Of a stretch of 47,728 bases of DNA, positions 28,961 to 37,665 are shown piece after piece; positions within the stretch are counted from its first letter, which is position 1; each line of letters opens with the position of its first letter. A model generated the notes under the pieces. That model did not search any database. It saw nothing but the letters and a program-made list of their open reading frames with translations, and had not been told where the DNA came from. Position numbers and translations under genes: made by a program. This stretch comes from Methanolacinia paynteri (GTDB lineage: Archaea; Halobacteriota; Methanomicrobia; Methanomicrobiales; Methanomicrobiaceae): contig NZ_AXDV01000036.1 of assembly GCF_000784355.1 (NCBI RefSeq), positions 1 to 47,728 on the forward strand, given 5' to 3'.

Positions 28961-29736
28961 TCCTTCCAGCCTGTCCACGGTGTATTGCCCGAATCCCACA
29001 TTTCCTGAAGTTGCTGTTTGTCACGAAGGGTATCCATGCATTTCCAGAATCCATTGTGCCGATATGAAAACAGTTGCCCGTCTTGTGCAAGATTCTCAAG
29101 TGGTGCACGTTCAAAGATCGTGGCATCTCCTTCCCGGATATAATCCAGAATCTCAGGTTGGAGGACAAAGAATCCTGCGTTAATCCATGAACCATCCCCT
29201 TGCGGCTTTTCCATAAACTGGGTAACTTCACCATCCGGCATGGAGACAATTGAACCGAATCTTCCTTCCGGCTGTATTGCAGTCATTGTTGCTAATTTGC
29301 CATGTGATTTATGATATTTTACGAGCTCTTCAATATTTATATCGGACACTCCGTCACCGTATGTCAACATGAAGGGCTCATTGTTAAGATATTTTTTCGC
29401 CCTGAGGACACGCCCGCCAGTCATTGTATTAAGACCGGTATCTATAAGGGTGACCTTCCAGGGTTCACAGTGCTGTTCGTGAATTGTCATATTATTATTT
29501 TCAAGATCAAAGGTTACATCGCTCCTGTGCAGGAAATAATTGGCAAAATATTCCTTTATTATATAACCCTTGTATCCAAGAAGAATTACGAAGTCATTGT
29601 ATCCATATTGAGAATATATCTTCATTATATGCCATAGGATTGGTCTGCCCCCAATTTCAACCATAGGTTTGGGGATAATACTTGTCTCTTCGGCGAGACG
29701 AGTACCCATGCCCCCGGCGAGGATTAAAACTTTCAT
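28957..29736 (-). CDS. rfbF: Glucose-1-phosphate cytidylyltransferase
   Basis: Makes CDP-glucose from CTP and glucose-1-phosphate. The 259-residue protein starts with the nucleotidyltransferase signature LILAGGMGTRLAEETSIIPK and PMVEIGGRPILWHIMKIYS. It has the RfbF-specific LTYGDGVSDINIEELVKYH and ends in TGWKE. It is first in the rfbF-rfbG-epimerase-methyltransferase operon. Upstream lies a strong hairpin (29819-29858) and TATA-like sequences. Confidence 0.95.
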   Translation of the reverse strand: MKVLILAGGMGTRLAEETSIIPKPMVEIGGRPILWHIMKIYSQYGYNDFVILLGYKGYIIKEYFANYFLHRSDVTFDLENNNMTIHEQHCEPWKVTLIDTGLNTMTGGRVLRAKKYLNNEPFMLTYGDGVSDINIEELVKYHKSHGKLATMTAIQPEGRFGSIVSMPDGEVTQFMEKPQGDGSWINAGFFVLQPEILDYIREGDATIFERAPLENLAQDGQLFSYRHNGFWKCMDTLRDKQQLQEMWDSGNTPWTGWKE

Positions 29737-29818
29737 TCATTCTATATTTACATTTTCTAGATTTATTAATTCCGAGGAATATTCCGTTAGACATAATACG
29801 AGATTCTATAAACGATAA

Positions 29819-29858
29819 TGTTCGGAAGATAATGAATATCCCCTCATTGTTCCGAACA
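29819..29858. repeat. Long inverted repeat/hairpin upstream of rfbF
   Basis: Nine bases at 29819-29827 (TGTTCGGAA) are perfectly complementary to 29850-29858. An inner 5-base stem (29831-29835 with 29844-29848) closes around an 8-base loop. It lies in the 209-base spacer between the ABC transporter end and the rfbF start, upstream of TATA-like sequences. It could be an operator, a transcript hairpin ending the ABC transporter message, or a remnant terminal repeat. Confidence 0.65.
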
Positions 29859-29945
29859 CCGCGATGCCGATCAAAGTTTTTCAAAAGAGAGGCAATTCAA
29901 AAATGTCAATCTATGACAAGGACTTCCTTAAAAATAAGAAGTTAT

Positions 29946-31754
29946 CTAAAGAGGCGAGAATTGCTTGTTTTTCTGACCCAGATATAATTCCCAGTATTCA
30001 CCCTTCAATCTCATCAGATCCTCATGAGAACCACTTTCAACCTGCCTCCCTTCTTTAAATACACAGATCATATCCGCATTTTGGACAGTTGAAAGCCTGT
30101 GTGCAATAATAATAACAGTCATATTTTTGGATAGTTTTTCGACAGATTCCATAATCTTCTGTTCGGATATATTGTCGAGGGAACTTGTCGCTTCATCCAA
30201 AAGCAGGATCTCGGGCTTTCTTAAGATTATTCGTGCAATTGCAATTCTCTGCCGCTGTCCTCCGGATAATTTCAATCCCTGATCGCCGATAATAGTTTCA
30301 TAACCATCATTTGTCGCCATTATGAAATCATGGGCATCGGCCAGTTTTGCAGCTTCAGCAATCTCCTCATCTGTACATTCAAGACCGAATCTGATGTTTT
30401 CCCGGATCGTGTCATGATAAACAAAGGTTTCCTGCCCGATATAACCCAGATGTTGAAGATAATCGGCAGGATTTATCTCATCCAAGTTTACCCCGTCAAT
30501 ATAAATCCCGCCAGAAGACGGTTTATAGAGCAAAGCAAGGATGTTTGCAGTTGTAGTTTTCCCCGAGCCCGAACTTCCTACAATTGCAATTCTGGAATTT
30601 TTATTAATATTAAGAGAGATATCGTGGAGAGTTTCTTTTTTGTAGCCCTTATAAGCAAAAGAAACATCCCTTAACTCGATCTTGTCGTTGAATACAAATT
30701 TTTTCATCCCGGGATCGTTATTTATTGAATTACTTTCATCAAAATCTTCAGTCAGAGCGTTGTAGACAAGTTCAAGAGCCGGAAGATACTGAATAAAAAA
30801 TGACATATTCTTCTGGGCATATGAAAGGGATGGTACAAGACGATAGAGACCCAGCATAAAAGTACCAAATATCCCAATATAAGGAATAAAATCACCACCA
30901 GTAAACATATACAAAAGAATACCGCCAAGGGCAATTATTGAGAACATTATAAAATCATTGGCGATCATAGTAACATTCCCAAGAGCATATACGTTTGTAT
31001 ATGCCTTTTTTAGTCTTTTTATCGAAGCTTCATATTTTTTCACCCAATAATCTAAAGATCCGGTTATGAATATTGTTTTAATACCAGAGATAAATTCCTG
31101 GTAAACAACAGATTTTTCCATTAAAGAAACATTCAGAACATTGCTGTTTCGATATACCCTTGAAAAAAGCGATTTTTTAACGATAAAGGCATAAAATACA
31201 CCAAGAACAATCACGCCAATCGTAAGCCAGAATGATAAATAAAACAAGAGAAGAAGATAAAAAAAAGCCATGAAACCGTTCCTGGCGAATTCAACAAATT
31301 CGTTAATAGCCATACTTGATTCCGTCACGGCCCCTTGGCCGACATATAACAGGTCACCCTGTTTTTTGGCTGCAAAATAACTATATGGCCGGTTTCTGAT
31401 CCTTTCAAATACTCTTCTGTCAAGGGAATCACGGACTTCTGAAAATACATACGCCCCTCCATATGCCACTGCTCCATATACTCCCGCAATTATTAAAGTA
31501 GTTACAAGAAGAAGAAAAGCCGATGCTATAAACGGATTTACAGAAGAAGGCAAAAGATTATCATAGAATGCATCCAGAAGTTTGGGTTGGTTTTCCACTC
31601 CAAGCCCGTAGTTTATTATAGGGTAGACAAGCGAGATCCTAAAAACCTCAAGAAGACTTAAAAAAAGAACACCTATTAGATATACAACAAGAATTTTTTT
31701 AAATGGGCTGAACAGGTACCCAATTATCTTTATAGAATCGGTTATTACAGACAT
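29946..31754 (-). CDS. ABC exporter (fused permease-ATPase), flippase-like
   Basis: 602 residues: an N-terminal six-span exporter domain (about 1-320) followed by the ATPase. Walker A is GSSGSGKTT, the signature is [12 protein letters not shown] and Walker B is [10 protein letters not shown]. The H-loop is IIAHRLSTV. Similar half-transporters (MsbA, PglK) flip lipid-linked oligosaccharides, which fits the sugar genes downstream. ATG 31754 is preferred over a TTG 18 bases upstream because AGGT lies about 10 bases before it. It is divergent from the nitrogenase-like genes. Confidence 0.9.
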   Translation of the reverse strand: MSVITDSIKIIGYLFSPFKKILVVYLIGVLFLSLLEVFRISLVYPIINYGLGVENQPKLLDAFYDNLLPSSVNPFIASAFLLLVTTLIIAGVYGAVAYGGAYVFSEVRDSLDRRVFERIRNRPYSYFAAKKQGDLLYVGQGAVTESSMAINEFVEFARNGFMAFFYLLLLFYLSFWLTIGVIVLGVFYAFIVKKSLFSRVYRNSNVLNVSLMEKSVVYQEFISGIKTIFITGSLDYWVKKYEASIKRLKKAYTNVYALGNVTMIANDFIMFSIIALGGILLYMFTGGDFIPYIGIFGTFMLGLYRLVPSLSYAQKNMSFFIQYLPALELVYNALTEDFDESNSINNDPGMKKFVFNDKIELRDVSFAYKGYKKETLHDISLNINKNSRIAIVGSSGSGKTTTANILALLYKPSSGGIYIDGVNLDEINPADYLQHLGYIGQETFVYHDTIRENIRFGLECTDEEIAEAAKLADAHDFIMATNDGYETIIGDQGLKLSGGQRQRIAIARIILRKPEILLLDEATSSLDNISEQKIMESVEKLSKNMTVIIIAHRLSTVQNADMICVFKEGRQVESGSHEDLMRLKGEYWELYLGQKNKQFSPL

Positions 31755-31869
31755 TACGAGATTTACCTGCAAAAGATATGATAATTATGATATTTTAATT
31801 CAATGCTCATCAACTGATTGTTCCTCAAATCAACAACAATATTTCTCATATAAAACAAATAATGATGAG
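31755..31869. promoter_or_regulatory. Divergent promoter region, ABC exporter / nitrogenase-like operon
   Basis: 115 AT-rich bases between two divergent starts. TATA-like sequences for the rightward genes are ACAATATTT (about 31835-31843) and CATATAAAA (31847-31855). The first gives a start near the NifH-like ATG; the second would start transcription inside the gene unless a later codon is used. No clear operator is seen. Confidence 0.4.
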
Positions 31870-32694
31870 ATGAAGCAGATCGCCCTGTACGGAAAAGGCG
31901 GAATCGGAAAATCCACGACCTCGGCCAACCTTTCTGCCGCACTTTCTGAAAAATCCCTCGAGATCCTCCAGATCGGATGCGATCCCAAGCATGACAGCAC
32001 CCGCATGCTTATGCACGGAGAATGGATACCCACGGTCTTGGATCTTGTCAGGAAGAAAGGAGAAGCAAATATCGCAGTCGACGAGATCGTTTTTAAGGGA
32101 TATAACGGAATCAGGTGTGTAGAGGCCGGCGGGCCGGAACCTGGCATCGGATGTGCAGGCAGGGGAATCATAGCGACATTCCAGCTACTTGAGAAACTCG
32201 ACGCACTATACGGGGACGTGATCGTTTATGATGTTCTTGGCGATGTCGTATGCGGGGGATTTGCGATGCCTATGAGAGAAGGATATGCCCAGGAGGTCTA
32301 TCTCGTGACATCCGGAGACTTCATGGCCCTTTATGCCGCGAACAACATCTGCAAGGCGATAGCCCGGCTTTCGAAAAGGACAAAGAACAGGTGCACGCTC
32401 GGGGGAGTCATCTGCAACTCTGCGAATATCGAAAACGAATATGAGCTTGTCAAAGAGTTTGCAGAAAAGATAAATTCAAAACTCGTTGCCTTTATCCCGA
32501 GAAGCCCGATCGTCAGGGTTTCGGAGGTCAACAGGAAGACAGTGATAGAGTATGCACCTGAATCCGAACAGGCGGAAATTTACAGAAAACTTGCCGATAC
32601 GGTAATGAAAAATGTGCCTGACAAGAACAAAATTCCTGTACCGATGGAGATGGATGAACTCGAATCGCTCTCTCTCAAATACATCAAGATATAA
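31870..32694 (+). CDS. NifH-like ATPase/reductase of a nitrogenase-like system
   Basis: 274-residue homologue of nitrogenase Fe protein. The P-loop is [14 protein letters not shown] (Lys14). Switch motifs are CDPKHDSTR and VYDVLGD. The two cysteines that hold a 4Fe-4S cluster between subunits are present (Cys95 in GIGCAGRG, Cys128 in [10 protein letters not shown]), with Arg98 at the site modified in some nitrogenases. The protein should pass electrons with ATP hydrolysis to a component 1, evidently the two genes that follow. ATG codons at 31862 and 31865 lie just upstream in other frames. It does not by itself show nitrogen fixation. Confidence 0.9.
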   Translation: MKQIALYGKGGIGKSTTSANLSAALSEKSLEILQIGCDPKHDSTRMLMHGEWIPTVLDLVRKKGEANIAVDEIVFKGYNGIRCVEAGGPEPGIGCAGRGIIATFQLLEKLDALYGDVIVYDVLGDVVCGGFAMPMREGYAQEVYLVTSGDFMALYAANNICKAIARLSKRTKNRCTLGGVICNSANIENEYELVKEFAEKINSKLVAFIPRSPIVRVSEVNRKTVIEYAPESEQAEIYRKLADTVMKNVPDKNKIPVPMEMDELESLSLKYIKI

Positions 32695-33697
32695 CGGCTG
32701 CTCGGTCTCAGGCGCACTTTCGGTCTCTGCATTCATAAGAGATGCGGTGAGCATAGTCCACGGTCCGGCCGGCTGCGCACACCAGGCATCATCTCTCTTT
32801 CACTCCACAATGATTGCAAACGAACGTTTTGATATCCCCTACATCTACACCAGCGGCCTCCTGGAAGAGCAGATAATCTTCGGTGGAGAGAACAGGCTGA
32901 GGGAATCGATATCAGAGGCCCTTTCGTATGATCCTTCAGTTGTCTTCGTAATCGGCACATGCATATCGGAGACTATAGGCGATGATATAGATTCGGTATG
33001 CACCGACGCATGGGAAGTTCCGGTTATCAACCTCAATACTTCAGGATTCCTCGGAGATTCATTTGAAAGAGGTTTTTTAAATGCGATCAAAGGGGCGTCT
33101 GAGCTGATAACTGCCAGTGATGAAAAGACTCTCTCGGCAAATATCATCGGTGAAAAAAATCTTGAATTCGAGGTTGAAGAGAATTATTCAGAGATCAGGC
33201 GTCTCCTCGGTCTGCTCGGCATAGATATTAACATACGATTTGTAAGGGATATCACCACAGAAGACATACCAAATTTTTGCAGGGGGTCCCTGAATATAAT
33301 CAGGGAGGACCCTTCAGGCGTTCTTACACAATTTTTTGCTGAGAAGACAGGTATTCCGTCCATACCCAGGTTCCCGTCAGGAACCTCGGATACGCTCAAC
33401 TTCCTGGAGGAAGCCGGAAGACTCCTCAATCTCCCATGGGCGGAAGCCGTCGCGAGGGAGAAGGAATACCAGCGATCGGTTTTCGAAGAGTTTTCAGACC
33501 TGGGAGATGAGAGAATCGCATTCGATTCTTTCGGGTTTCAGGACGCCGATACGCAATTTTTCACAGATATAGCCAAAAATACCGGGATAAAAATTGATCC
33601 CGACGGGACAGTCATCCCAATACCCTTAACAGCCCCGGTGGGAACAACGGGAATCAGGAGAATGCTCAGGGAATGGAGGCGGTTTATAGATGCATGA
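32654..33697 (+). CDS. Nitrogenase-like component 1 subunit (NifD/E-like), first
   Basis: 347 residues. Three cysteines match the P-cluster ligand positions of NifD/NifK: Cys16 in YNGCSVSGA, Cys41 in [10 protein letters not shown] and Cys103 in [13 protein letters not shown]. It is much shorter than NifD (about 490). The chosen ATG 32654 overlaps the NifH-like gene by 41 bases and places Cys16 near the N-terminus; an upstream in-frame ATG at 32612 would add 14 non-conserved residues. I cannot assign FeMo-cofactor ligands by eye. It presumably pairs with the next gene. It differs from CfbD, which works as a single kind of subunit. Confidence 0.85.
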   Translation: MNSNRSLSNTSRYNGCSVSGALSVSAFIRDAVSIVHGPAGCAHQASSLFHSTMIANERFDIPYIYTSGLLEEQIIFGGENRLRESISEALSYDPSVVFVIGTCISETIGDDIDSVCTDAWEVPVINLNTSGFLGDSFERGFLNAIKGASELITASDEKTLSANIIGEKNLEFEVEENYSEIRRLLGLLGIDINIRFVRDITTEDIPNFCRGSLNIIREDPSGVLTQFFAEKTGIPSIPRFPSGTSDTLNFLEEAGRLLNLPWAEAVAREKEYQRSVFEEFSDLGDERIAFDSFGFQDADTQFFTDIAKNTGIKIDPDGTVIPIPLTAPVGTTGIRRMLREWRRFIDA

Positions 33698-34808
33698 AAG
33701 GTGCATAAGCCCTGTCTGGCCCTGCGCAATGGTCGGGGCTGCATCCTGCATGGCGGGAATACGGGACCTCGGGGTTATTATTCACGGCTCTGCGGGCTGC
33801 TATAACTATGCAGAGATGGCAATACCGGATCCGCTGAACTGTACGTATCTCATAGAGGATGAGATCGTCTTCGGCACTGAGGCAAGGCTCAGGGAGACGG
33901 CAGGTGCCTTATCACAGATTTATGACAGGATTGCTGTCATCAATACATGCGTCCCCTCGATCACCGGAGAAGACCTCGAACAGTTCCTTGAAGACTATAA
34001 TGCGATTGTCTTAGATCTTCCCGGATTTTCAGGGGACTTTGACACCGGTTATCAAAAAGCTCTTGAAACTCTGGAAATAATCCCTGATTCAGAAAGGGAA
34101 GGTGTAAATATATCCGGAGTCTGTTCCACAGATCCATTTTCAGGAGGGAACCTGGCGGAGGCTGTAAGGCTCTTTCACCTCGCAGGGATCAAATCTGCGG
34201 CAGTATACTGCCGTGACACCTTCGAATCGATCAGGTCGCCGGCAGAACATGGTATATCGGTAAACCCCGATTATGATCCACGGACAGTTACCTCTCCCGG
34301 GTCTATTCTCGGCATAGAGGAACTGATAAAAGCATTTTGTATAATTCAAAATTTCTTTCAGGAGGCCGATATCGATCCCGTTATTTCGGAGGCCGAAGAA
34401 GCCGAAGAGAGAATCGTTAAGGCATGTGACAAATACCTGAGAAAAAACGACCCCCCACGGACTGCAGTCTTCTCGACGAGGTCGTACGCGGAATTCGCCG
34501 TAAAGTCGCTGGTGAAATATCTCGACGCCGAGATCGTATTTACAGGGCTGCGAAACTCCGAAGAATTTTCGATCCAGAATATTCCTTCGGGAAAAGCGGT
34601 CGACATCAGGATGATAAGAGAAAAGATATCAACCGAGGAGCCGGATCTCATTCTCGGCTCTTCTTTTGAAAATGTAGTCTCTCCCAAAACTCCCTTCGTC
34701 GGGATTACATTTCCGCAGAGAAGCAGAGTTGTGCTTCATAACAAACCTGTTGCAGGAACGGAAGGAGCGCTTGTCTTTATCGGGGATGTGCTCAATTCTT
34801 TGAGATAA
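33690..34808 (+). CDS. Nitrogenase-like component 1 subunit (NifK/N-like), second
   Basis: 372 residues. Again there are three cysteines in P-cluster positions: Cys12 in VWPCAMVGA, Cys37 in IHGSAGCYNY and Cys87 in INTCVPSITGED. Extra cysteines are near the N-terminus (5, 20, 51), with one in VCSTDPFSGG. The start overlaps the previous gene by 8 bases, with GGAGGCGG about 10-15 bases upstream. With its partner it would form a heterotetramer-like component 1. The substrate is unknown. It ends 15 bases from the convergent NifX-like gene. Confidence 0.85.
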   Translation: MHERCISPVWPCAMVGAASCMAGIRDLGVIIHGSAGCYNYAEMAIPDPLNCTYLIEDEIVFGTEARLRETAGALSQIYDRIAVINTCVPSITGEDLEQFLEDYNAIVLDLPGFSGDFDTGYQKALETLEIIPDSEREGVNISGVCSTDPFSGGNLAEAVRLFHLAGIKSAAVYCRDTFESIRSPAEHGISVNPDYDPRTVTSPGSILGIEELIKAFCIIQNFFQEADIDPVISEAEEAEERIVKACDKYLRKNDPPRTAVFSTRSYAEFAVKSLVKYLDAEIVFTGLRNSEEFSIQNIPSGKAVDIRMIREKISTEEPDLILGSSFENVVSPKTPFVGITFPQRSRVVLHNKPVAGTEGALVFIGDVLNSLR

Positions 34809-34823
34809 AAAAGAATAAATCGA

Positions 34824-35357
34824 TCAGTTCATTTTGTTGCCGCAGTTTGGACAGACCATATCTTCTTCTCCGCCGGTAATTTTTTTGGGCATCATGCACC
34901 CGCAGTCAGGGCAGATATAATGCTCTTCCCCCCGCTTAAGATTTGTCCAGTTCATCCTGTTTCCCTTTCTGAAGCTGTTCTGCAGGATCATATTTTCAAG
35001 AATCTCCGAACAATCAAGGCATTCAACCTGGCCTTCAAGGAGGAGATCCAAACCATCCCGTATAGCCATATCTCTTATCTCATATTGCCTGACACCGGAC
35101 CTGTGCAGAACAAGTGTGGAGCCCGGCCCGAATCTTCCTGCAACAACTGCAGAAACTCCCATATTCAGCACCTGGCCGGCAGCCATCGTTCCTGCACTTC
35201 CCGGAAAATCCGCTGAAGAATTTCTGACGCCTGAAGCAGATACAATCCTGCCCGATTCTATTTCTGCGATACAAAACGCAGAGCATCTCCCGAAATTTTC
35301 AGATATGTCATCATAGAGACTTCCGTCATTTTTACCAGCAATTGCAACCTTTTCCAT
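34824..35357 (-). CDS. NifX/NifB-C-like cofactor-binding domain protein with C-terminal zinc ribbon
   Basis: 177 residues. An N-terminal domain of the dinitrogenase iron-molybdenum cofactor type (about 1-115) contains VAIAGKNDGSLYDDISENFG, then GTMAAGQVLNMGVSAVVAG and GPGSTLVLHRSGV. A short CLDC motif follows, and the C-terminal zinc ribbon has ICPDCGCMMPKK and VCPNCGNKMN. ATG 35357 was chosen as it starts the conserved domain; a frame open further upstream crosses the promoter. Such domains carry metal clusters in NifX and NafY. It is convergent with the nitrogenase-like genes and may serve them, but that is inference. Confidence 0.82.
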   Translation of the reverse strand: MEKVAIAGKNDGSLYDDISENFGRCSAFCIAEIESGRIVSASGVRNSSADFPGSAGTMAAGQVLNMGVSAVVAGRFGPGSTLVLHRSGVRQYEIRDMAIRDGLDLLLEGQVECLDCSEILENMILQNSFRKGNRMNWTNLKRGEEHYICPDCGCMMPKKITGGEEDMVCPNCGNKMN

Positions 35358-35385
35358 AACCCTTCGCCCCCGCCGCAATTTTAAA

Positions 35386-35394
35386 AATATATAG
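35386..35394 (-). promoter_or_regulatory. TATA box for the NifX-like gene
   Basis: The minus strand reads CTATATATT, centred about 33 bases before ATG 35357. This supports the shorter start, because a longer protein would have to be translated from upstream of its own promoter. Confidence 0.5.
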
Positions 35395-35428
35395 TCAGTA
35401 GATAATAAGAAATTTGGTATCGGTACAA

Positions 35429-36031
35429 TCAATTGTTATTCAGGCTCTTCCAGACATGAACAAATCTCTGGATTGCAGTGAAATGACCTAAGGTCCCGAA
35501 TAATACCATCAGCCACCCGAATATACCGAGGCCTGCAAAATTCAGGGGATAAATGACTGCGATTACTCCGCCCGCGATCAGCAGGACGAGCCTGTCCGCC
35601 CGCCCGAGGATTCCTCCGTAGAATCTCCCGGCACCCACCGCCTGCGCCTGTGTTCCGAGATATGAAGACATCAGCACGCCTGTCAGTGCAAAAACACCAA
35701 TCGGCCATGGACACAGATCTCCTGCAAATATTCCGCAGATGATAACTATATCGGCATAACGGTCGAGGACATGATCGAGGAAATCCCCCCGCGGCGAGGC
35801 GGTGTTCAGCTCTCTGGCAATGGAACCGTCGATGGCATCAAAAAAGGCGTTGAGAAATACAAAAACTGTTCCAAGGACGATATCAGTTTTGTAATAGAAA
35901 TACCCGGCCACTACAGCTGCAATAAATGCGATTATCGTGCAGCTGTCCGGCGTAAATCTCAGCCGGACCATTGCACGCGCCGTAGGTTTTACGATCCACG
36001 AAACACTATTTCTGTAGCTGTCAAGAGTCAT
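35429..36031 (-). CDS. CDP-alcohol phosphatidyltransferase, probable archaetidylinositol-phosphate synthase
   Basis: 200-residue membrane enzyme. The complete CDP-alcohol motif D-x2-D-G-x2-A-R-x8-G-x3-D-x3-D is present (Asp65, Asp68, Gly69, Ala72, Arg73, Gly82, Asp86, Asp90), with about six hydrophobic segments. Archaeal members of this size join CDP-archaeol with inositol-1-phosphate to give archaetidylinositol phosphate; a glycerol- or serine-type acceptor cannot be excluded. The start overlaps the AK6-like gene by 4 bases (ATGA). Confidence 0.85.
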   Translation of the reverse strand: MTLDSYRNSVSWIVKPTARAMVRLRFTPDSCTIIAFIAAVVAGYFYYKTDIVLGTVFVFLNAFFDAIDGSIARELNTASPRGDFLDHVLDRYADIVIICGIFAGDLCPWPIGVFALTGVLMSSYLGTQAQAVGAGRFYGGILGRADRLVLLIAGGVIAVIYPLNFAGLGIFGWLMVLFGTLGHFTAIQRFVHVWKSLNNN

Positions 36032-36540
36032 ATCATCGTTCCCAGGTATTCCGACCAGTCCGTATTGCCGAAATCCGCCCCCCGTCTGCCATGAATGAAA
36101 TCATCGATTTCTGTCGCAATCTCTTCAGGAGTCCTTTCAGTTGTATCTAATTCGAGTATTATATCTTCTTTATGGTTTTCAAGTGCTTCGATCAGGATCG
36201 TATCCAGGGCTTCGGCTTCGACGTTTTCACGGACCTTTTCGGAAGAATAGCCGCGAAGAACCAGCCTTTCCTTAAGAACGTCCGGCCTGCACCTGAGAAT
36301 CACCAGTCGGTCGCATTCGAGGAGGTGGGTGAGGTGGCCTTCGACTATCCCGTCGACAGGCCTGAACTCAGAGGCCCATAAGTCTTCATCTATGACCGCA
36401 GTATCCCTATCGGGATCGTCGCAGATGAAATAATTCCCGGTTGTATCGTTCTGGAGAACGACATCATACCCCATCCTCTTAAGAACTGCCGATACCGAAG
36501 ATTTTCCCGTACCGGGAATCCCGGATATGCAGGTCATCAT
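36028..36540 (-). CDS. AK6/Fap7-like adenylate kinase-type NTPase
   Basis: 170-residue P-loop kinase: ISGIPGTGKSSVSAVL (residues 5-20), DEDLWASEF, then VEGHLTHLLECDRLVILR and RLVLRGYSSEKVRENVEAE. This is the archaeal putative adenylate kinase/Fap7 pattern, proteins linked to small-subunit ribosome maturation as well as adenylate kinase activity. ATG 36540 overlaps hisC by 4 bases and has AAAGGA about 10 bases upstream; a longer frame would lie in hisC and disrupt the normal P-loop position. Confidence 0.85.
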   Translation of the reverse strand: MMTCISGIPGTGKSSVSAVLKRMGYDVVLQNDTTGNYFICDDPDRDTAVIDEDLWASEFRPVDGIVEGHLTHLLECDRLVILRCRPDVLKERLVLRGYSSEKVRENVEAEALDTILIEALENHKEDIILELDTTERTPEEIATEIDDFIHGRRGADFGNTDWSEYLGTMI

Positions 36541-37598
36541 AAGGAATTCAGTTCCTTTAAGAAGATCTCGTTCTCCCAGGGCTCGCCGATGCTGACGCGG
36601 ATATAGTGGTCTCCCAGTCCAGGGAAACTCGCACACGACCTGATAATCACTCCCTTCCGTGCGAGCATCTCAACAACCTCGTCTCCTTTATACGGGGAGA
36701 CGTCGAACATCACGAAGTTCGCACCGCCGCCCGAGGTAGGATACGGGGATTCGTTGATAAAACGCTCCCTCCACTCCCTGACGGTCGAGAGATACCTGGC
36801 AGTATACAAGTCGTTCCTGAGCGCTGCGGCGGCGGCTGCCATTGAGACCGTGTTCAGGACGAAAGGAGTCTGTGCCCTTTCGTAGTATTCTTCAAACCAC
36901 CCGGGAACGATCCCGAAACCAACTCTCATACCTGCCAGAGCGTAGTACTTCGACATCGTCCGGCCGATTATGAGGTTGTCATATTTATTCATAAGCGGAA
37001 TGTAGTCCTCGTCACAGAAATCTACATAGGCGTTGTCGAGGAAGAGCATCCCGTCGATCGATTTGAGGATCTTTTCCACATCACATATAGGAATAACATT
37101 GCCGGTCGGGTTGTTTGGGGAGCAGAGAAAGATCAGTTTCGCGCCCGAATCCGCCGCTTCGTCCGAAAGCCTTCCTGTATCTACCGAAAAAACATCATTC
37201 CGTGGGACATCAATAACTTCTCCCCCGTATGCCTGGGCTGCGAGCCGGTAGAAAGAGAATGTCGGGGTGCTCACGACCACTTTATCGCCTTTGCCGATGG
37301 TAGTGCGGATAACGGTCTCGATCACTCCGTCCATTCCGACTCCTGAGACATAACTGAAATCCCCGAACTTCTCCTTCAGTGCTGATCTCAGATTCAGGGA
37401 GCACTCATCGGGATACCTGTTAGCATTCTGAAGAGCTGCTCCCGCAGGTTCAAGAACCCCGGGAGGAGGAGGATATGGATTTTCATTGCTTGCAAGCCTC
37501 GCGGGCCTTTCATATCCGGCGGATCGTGCAATATCGGCCGCTTTCGTTGCAAAGACATATCCGCCGGCATTATAGACCGGCCTTATCAGATCTTTCAT
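36537..37598 (-). CDS. hisC: Histidinol-phosphate aminotransferase
   Basis: PLP-dependent class I/II aminotransferase of histidine synthesis, 353 residues. The substrate-binding start is ARLASNENPYPPPPG. FLCSPNNPTGNVIPI and FLDNAYVDFCDED follow, with the PLP lysine in GRTMSKYYALAGMRVGFG. The C-terminal arginine is in DHYIRVSIG. ATG 37598 (after a GGA-type site) gives the family-like start MKDLIRPVYNAGGYVFA; ATG 37610 would add four residues. It sits between argD and the AK6-like gene rather than with other his genes. Confidence 0.92.
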   Translation of the reverse strand: MKDLIRPVYNAGGYVFATKAADIARSAGYERPARLASNENPYPPPPGVLEPAGAALQNANRYPDECSLNLRSALKEKFGDFSYVSGVGMDGVIETVIRTTIGKGDKVVVSTPTFSFYRLAAQAYGGEVIDVPRNDVFSVDTGRLSDEAADSGAKLIFLCSPNNPTGNVIPICDVEKILKSIDGMLFLDNAYVDFCDEDYIPLMNKYDNLIIGRTMSKYYALAGMRVGFGIVPGWFEEYYERAQTPFVLNTVSMAAAAAALRNDLYTARYLSTVREWRERFINESPYPTSGGGANFVMFDVSPYKGDEVVEMLARKGVIIRSCASFPGLGDHYIRVSIGEPWENEIFLKELNSL

Positions 37599-37665
37599 TT
37601 TTTTCCACATCCAGGTATTCTTTATTCCGGAGACTGCCCACTCCTCCCAATCAAAGGAGCTTTTG

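Noticed and set aside
29864-30058. Plus-strand open frame starting after AGAGAGG in the spacer before the ABC exporter end
   Set aside because: Half of it lies antisense to the exporter gene and the product resembles nothing; most likely chance.
31870-34808. True nitrogen-fixing nitrogenase
   Set aside because: Component-1 subunits are far too short and no nifB or nifE/N genes accompany them.
31870-34808. CfbC/CfbD of coenzyme F430 synthesis
   Set aside because: CfbD is a single kind of subunit with a different N-terminal pattern, and here two different subunits overlap; other cfb genes are absent. Not fully excluded without a tree.
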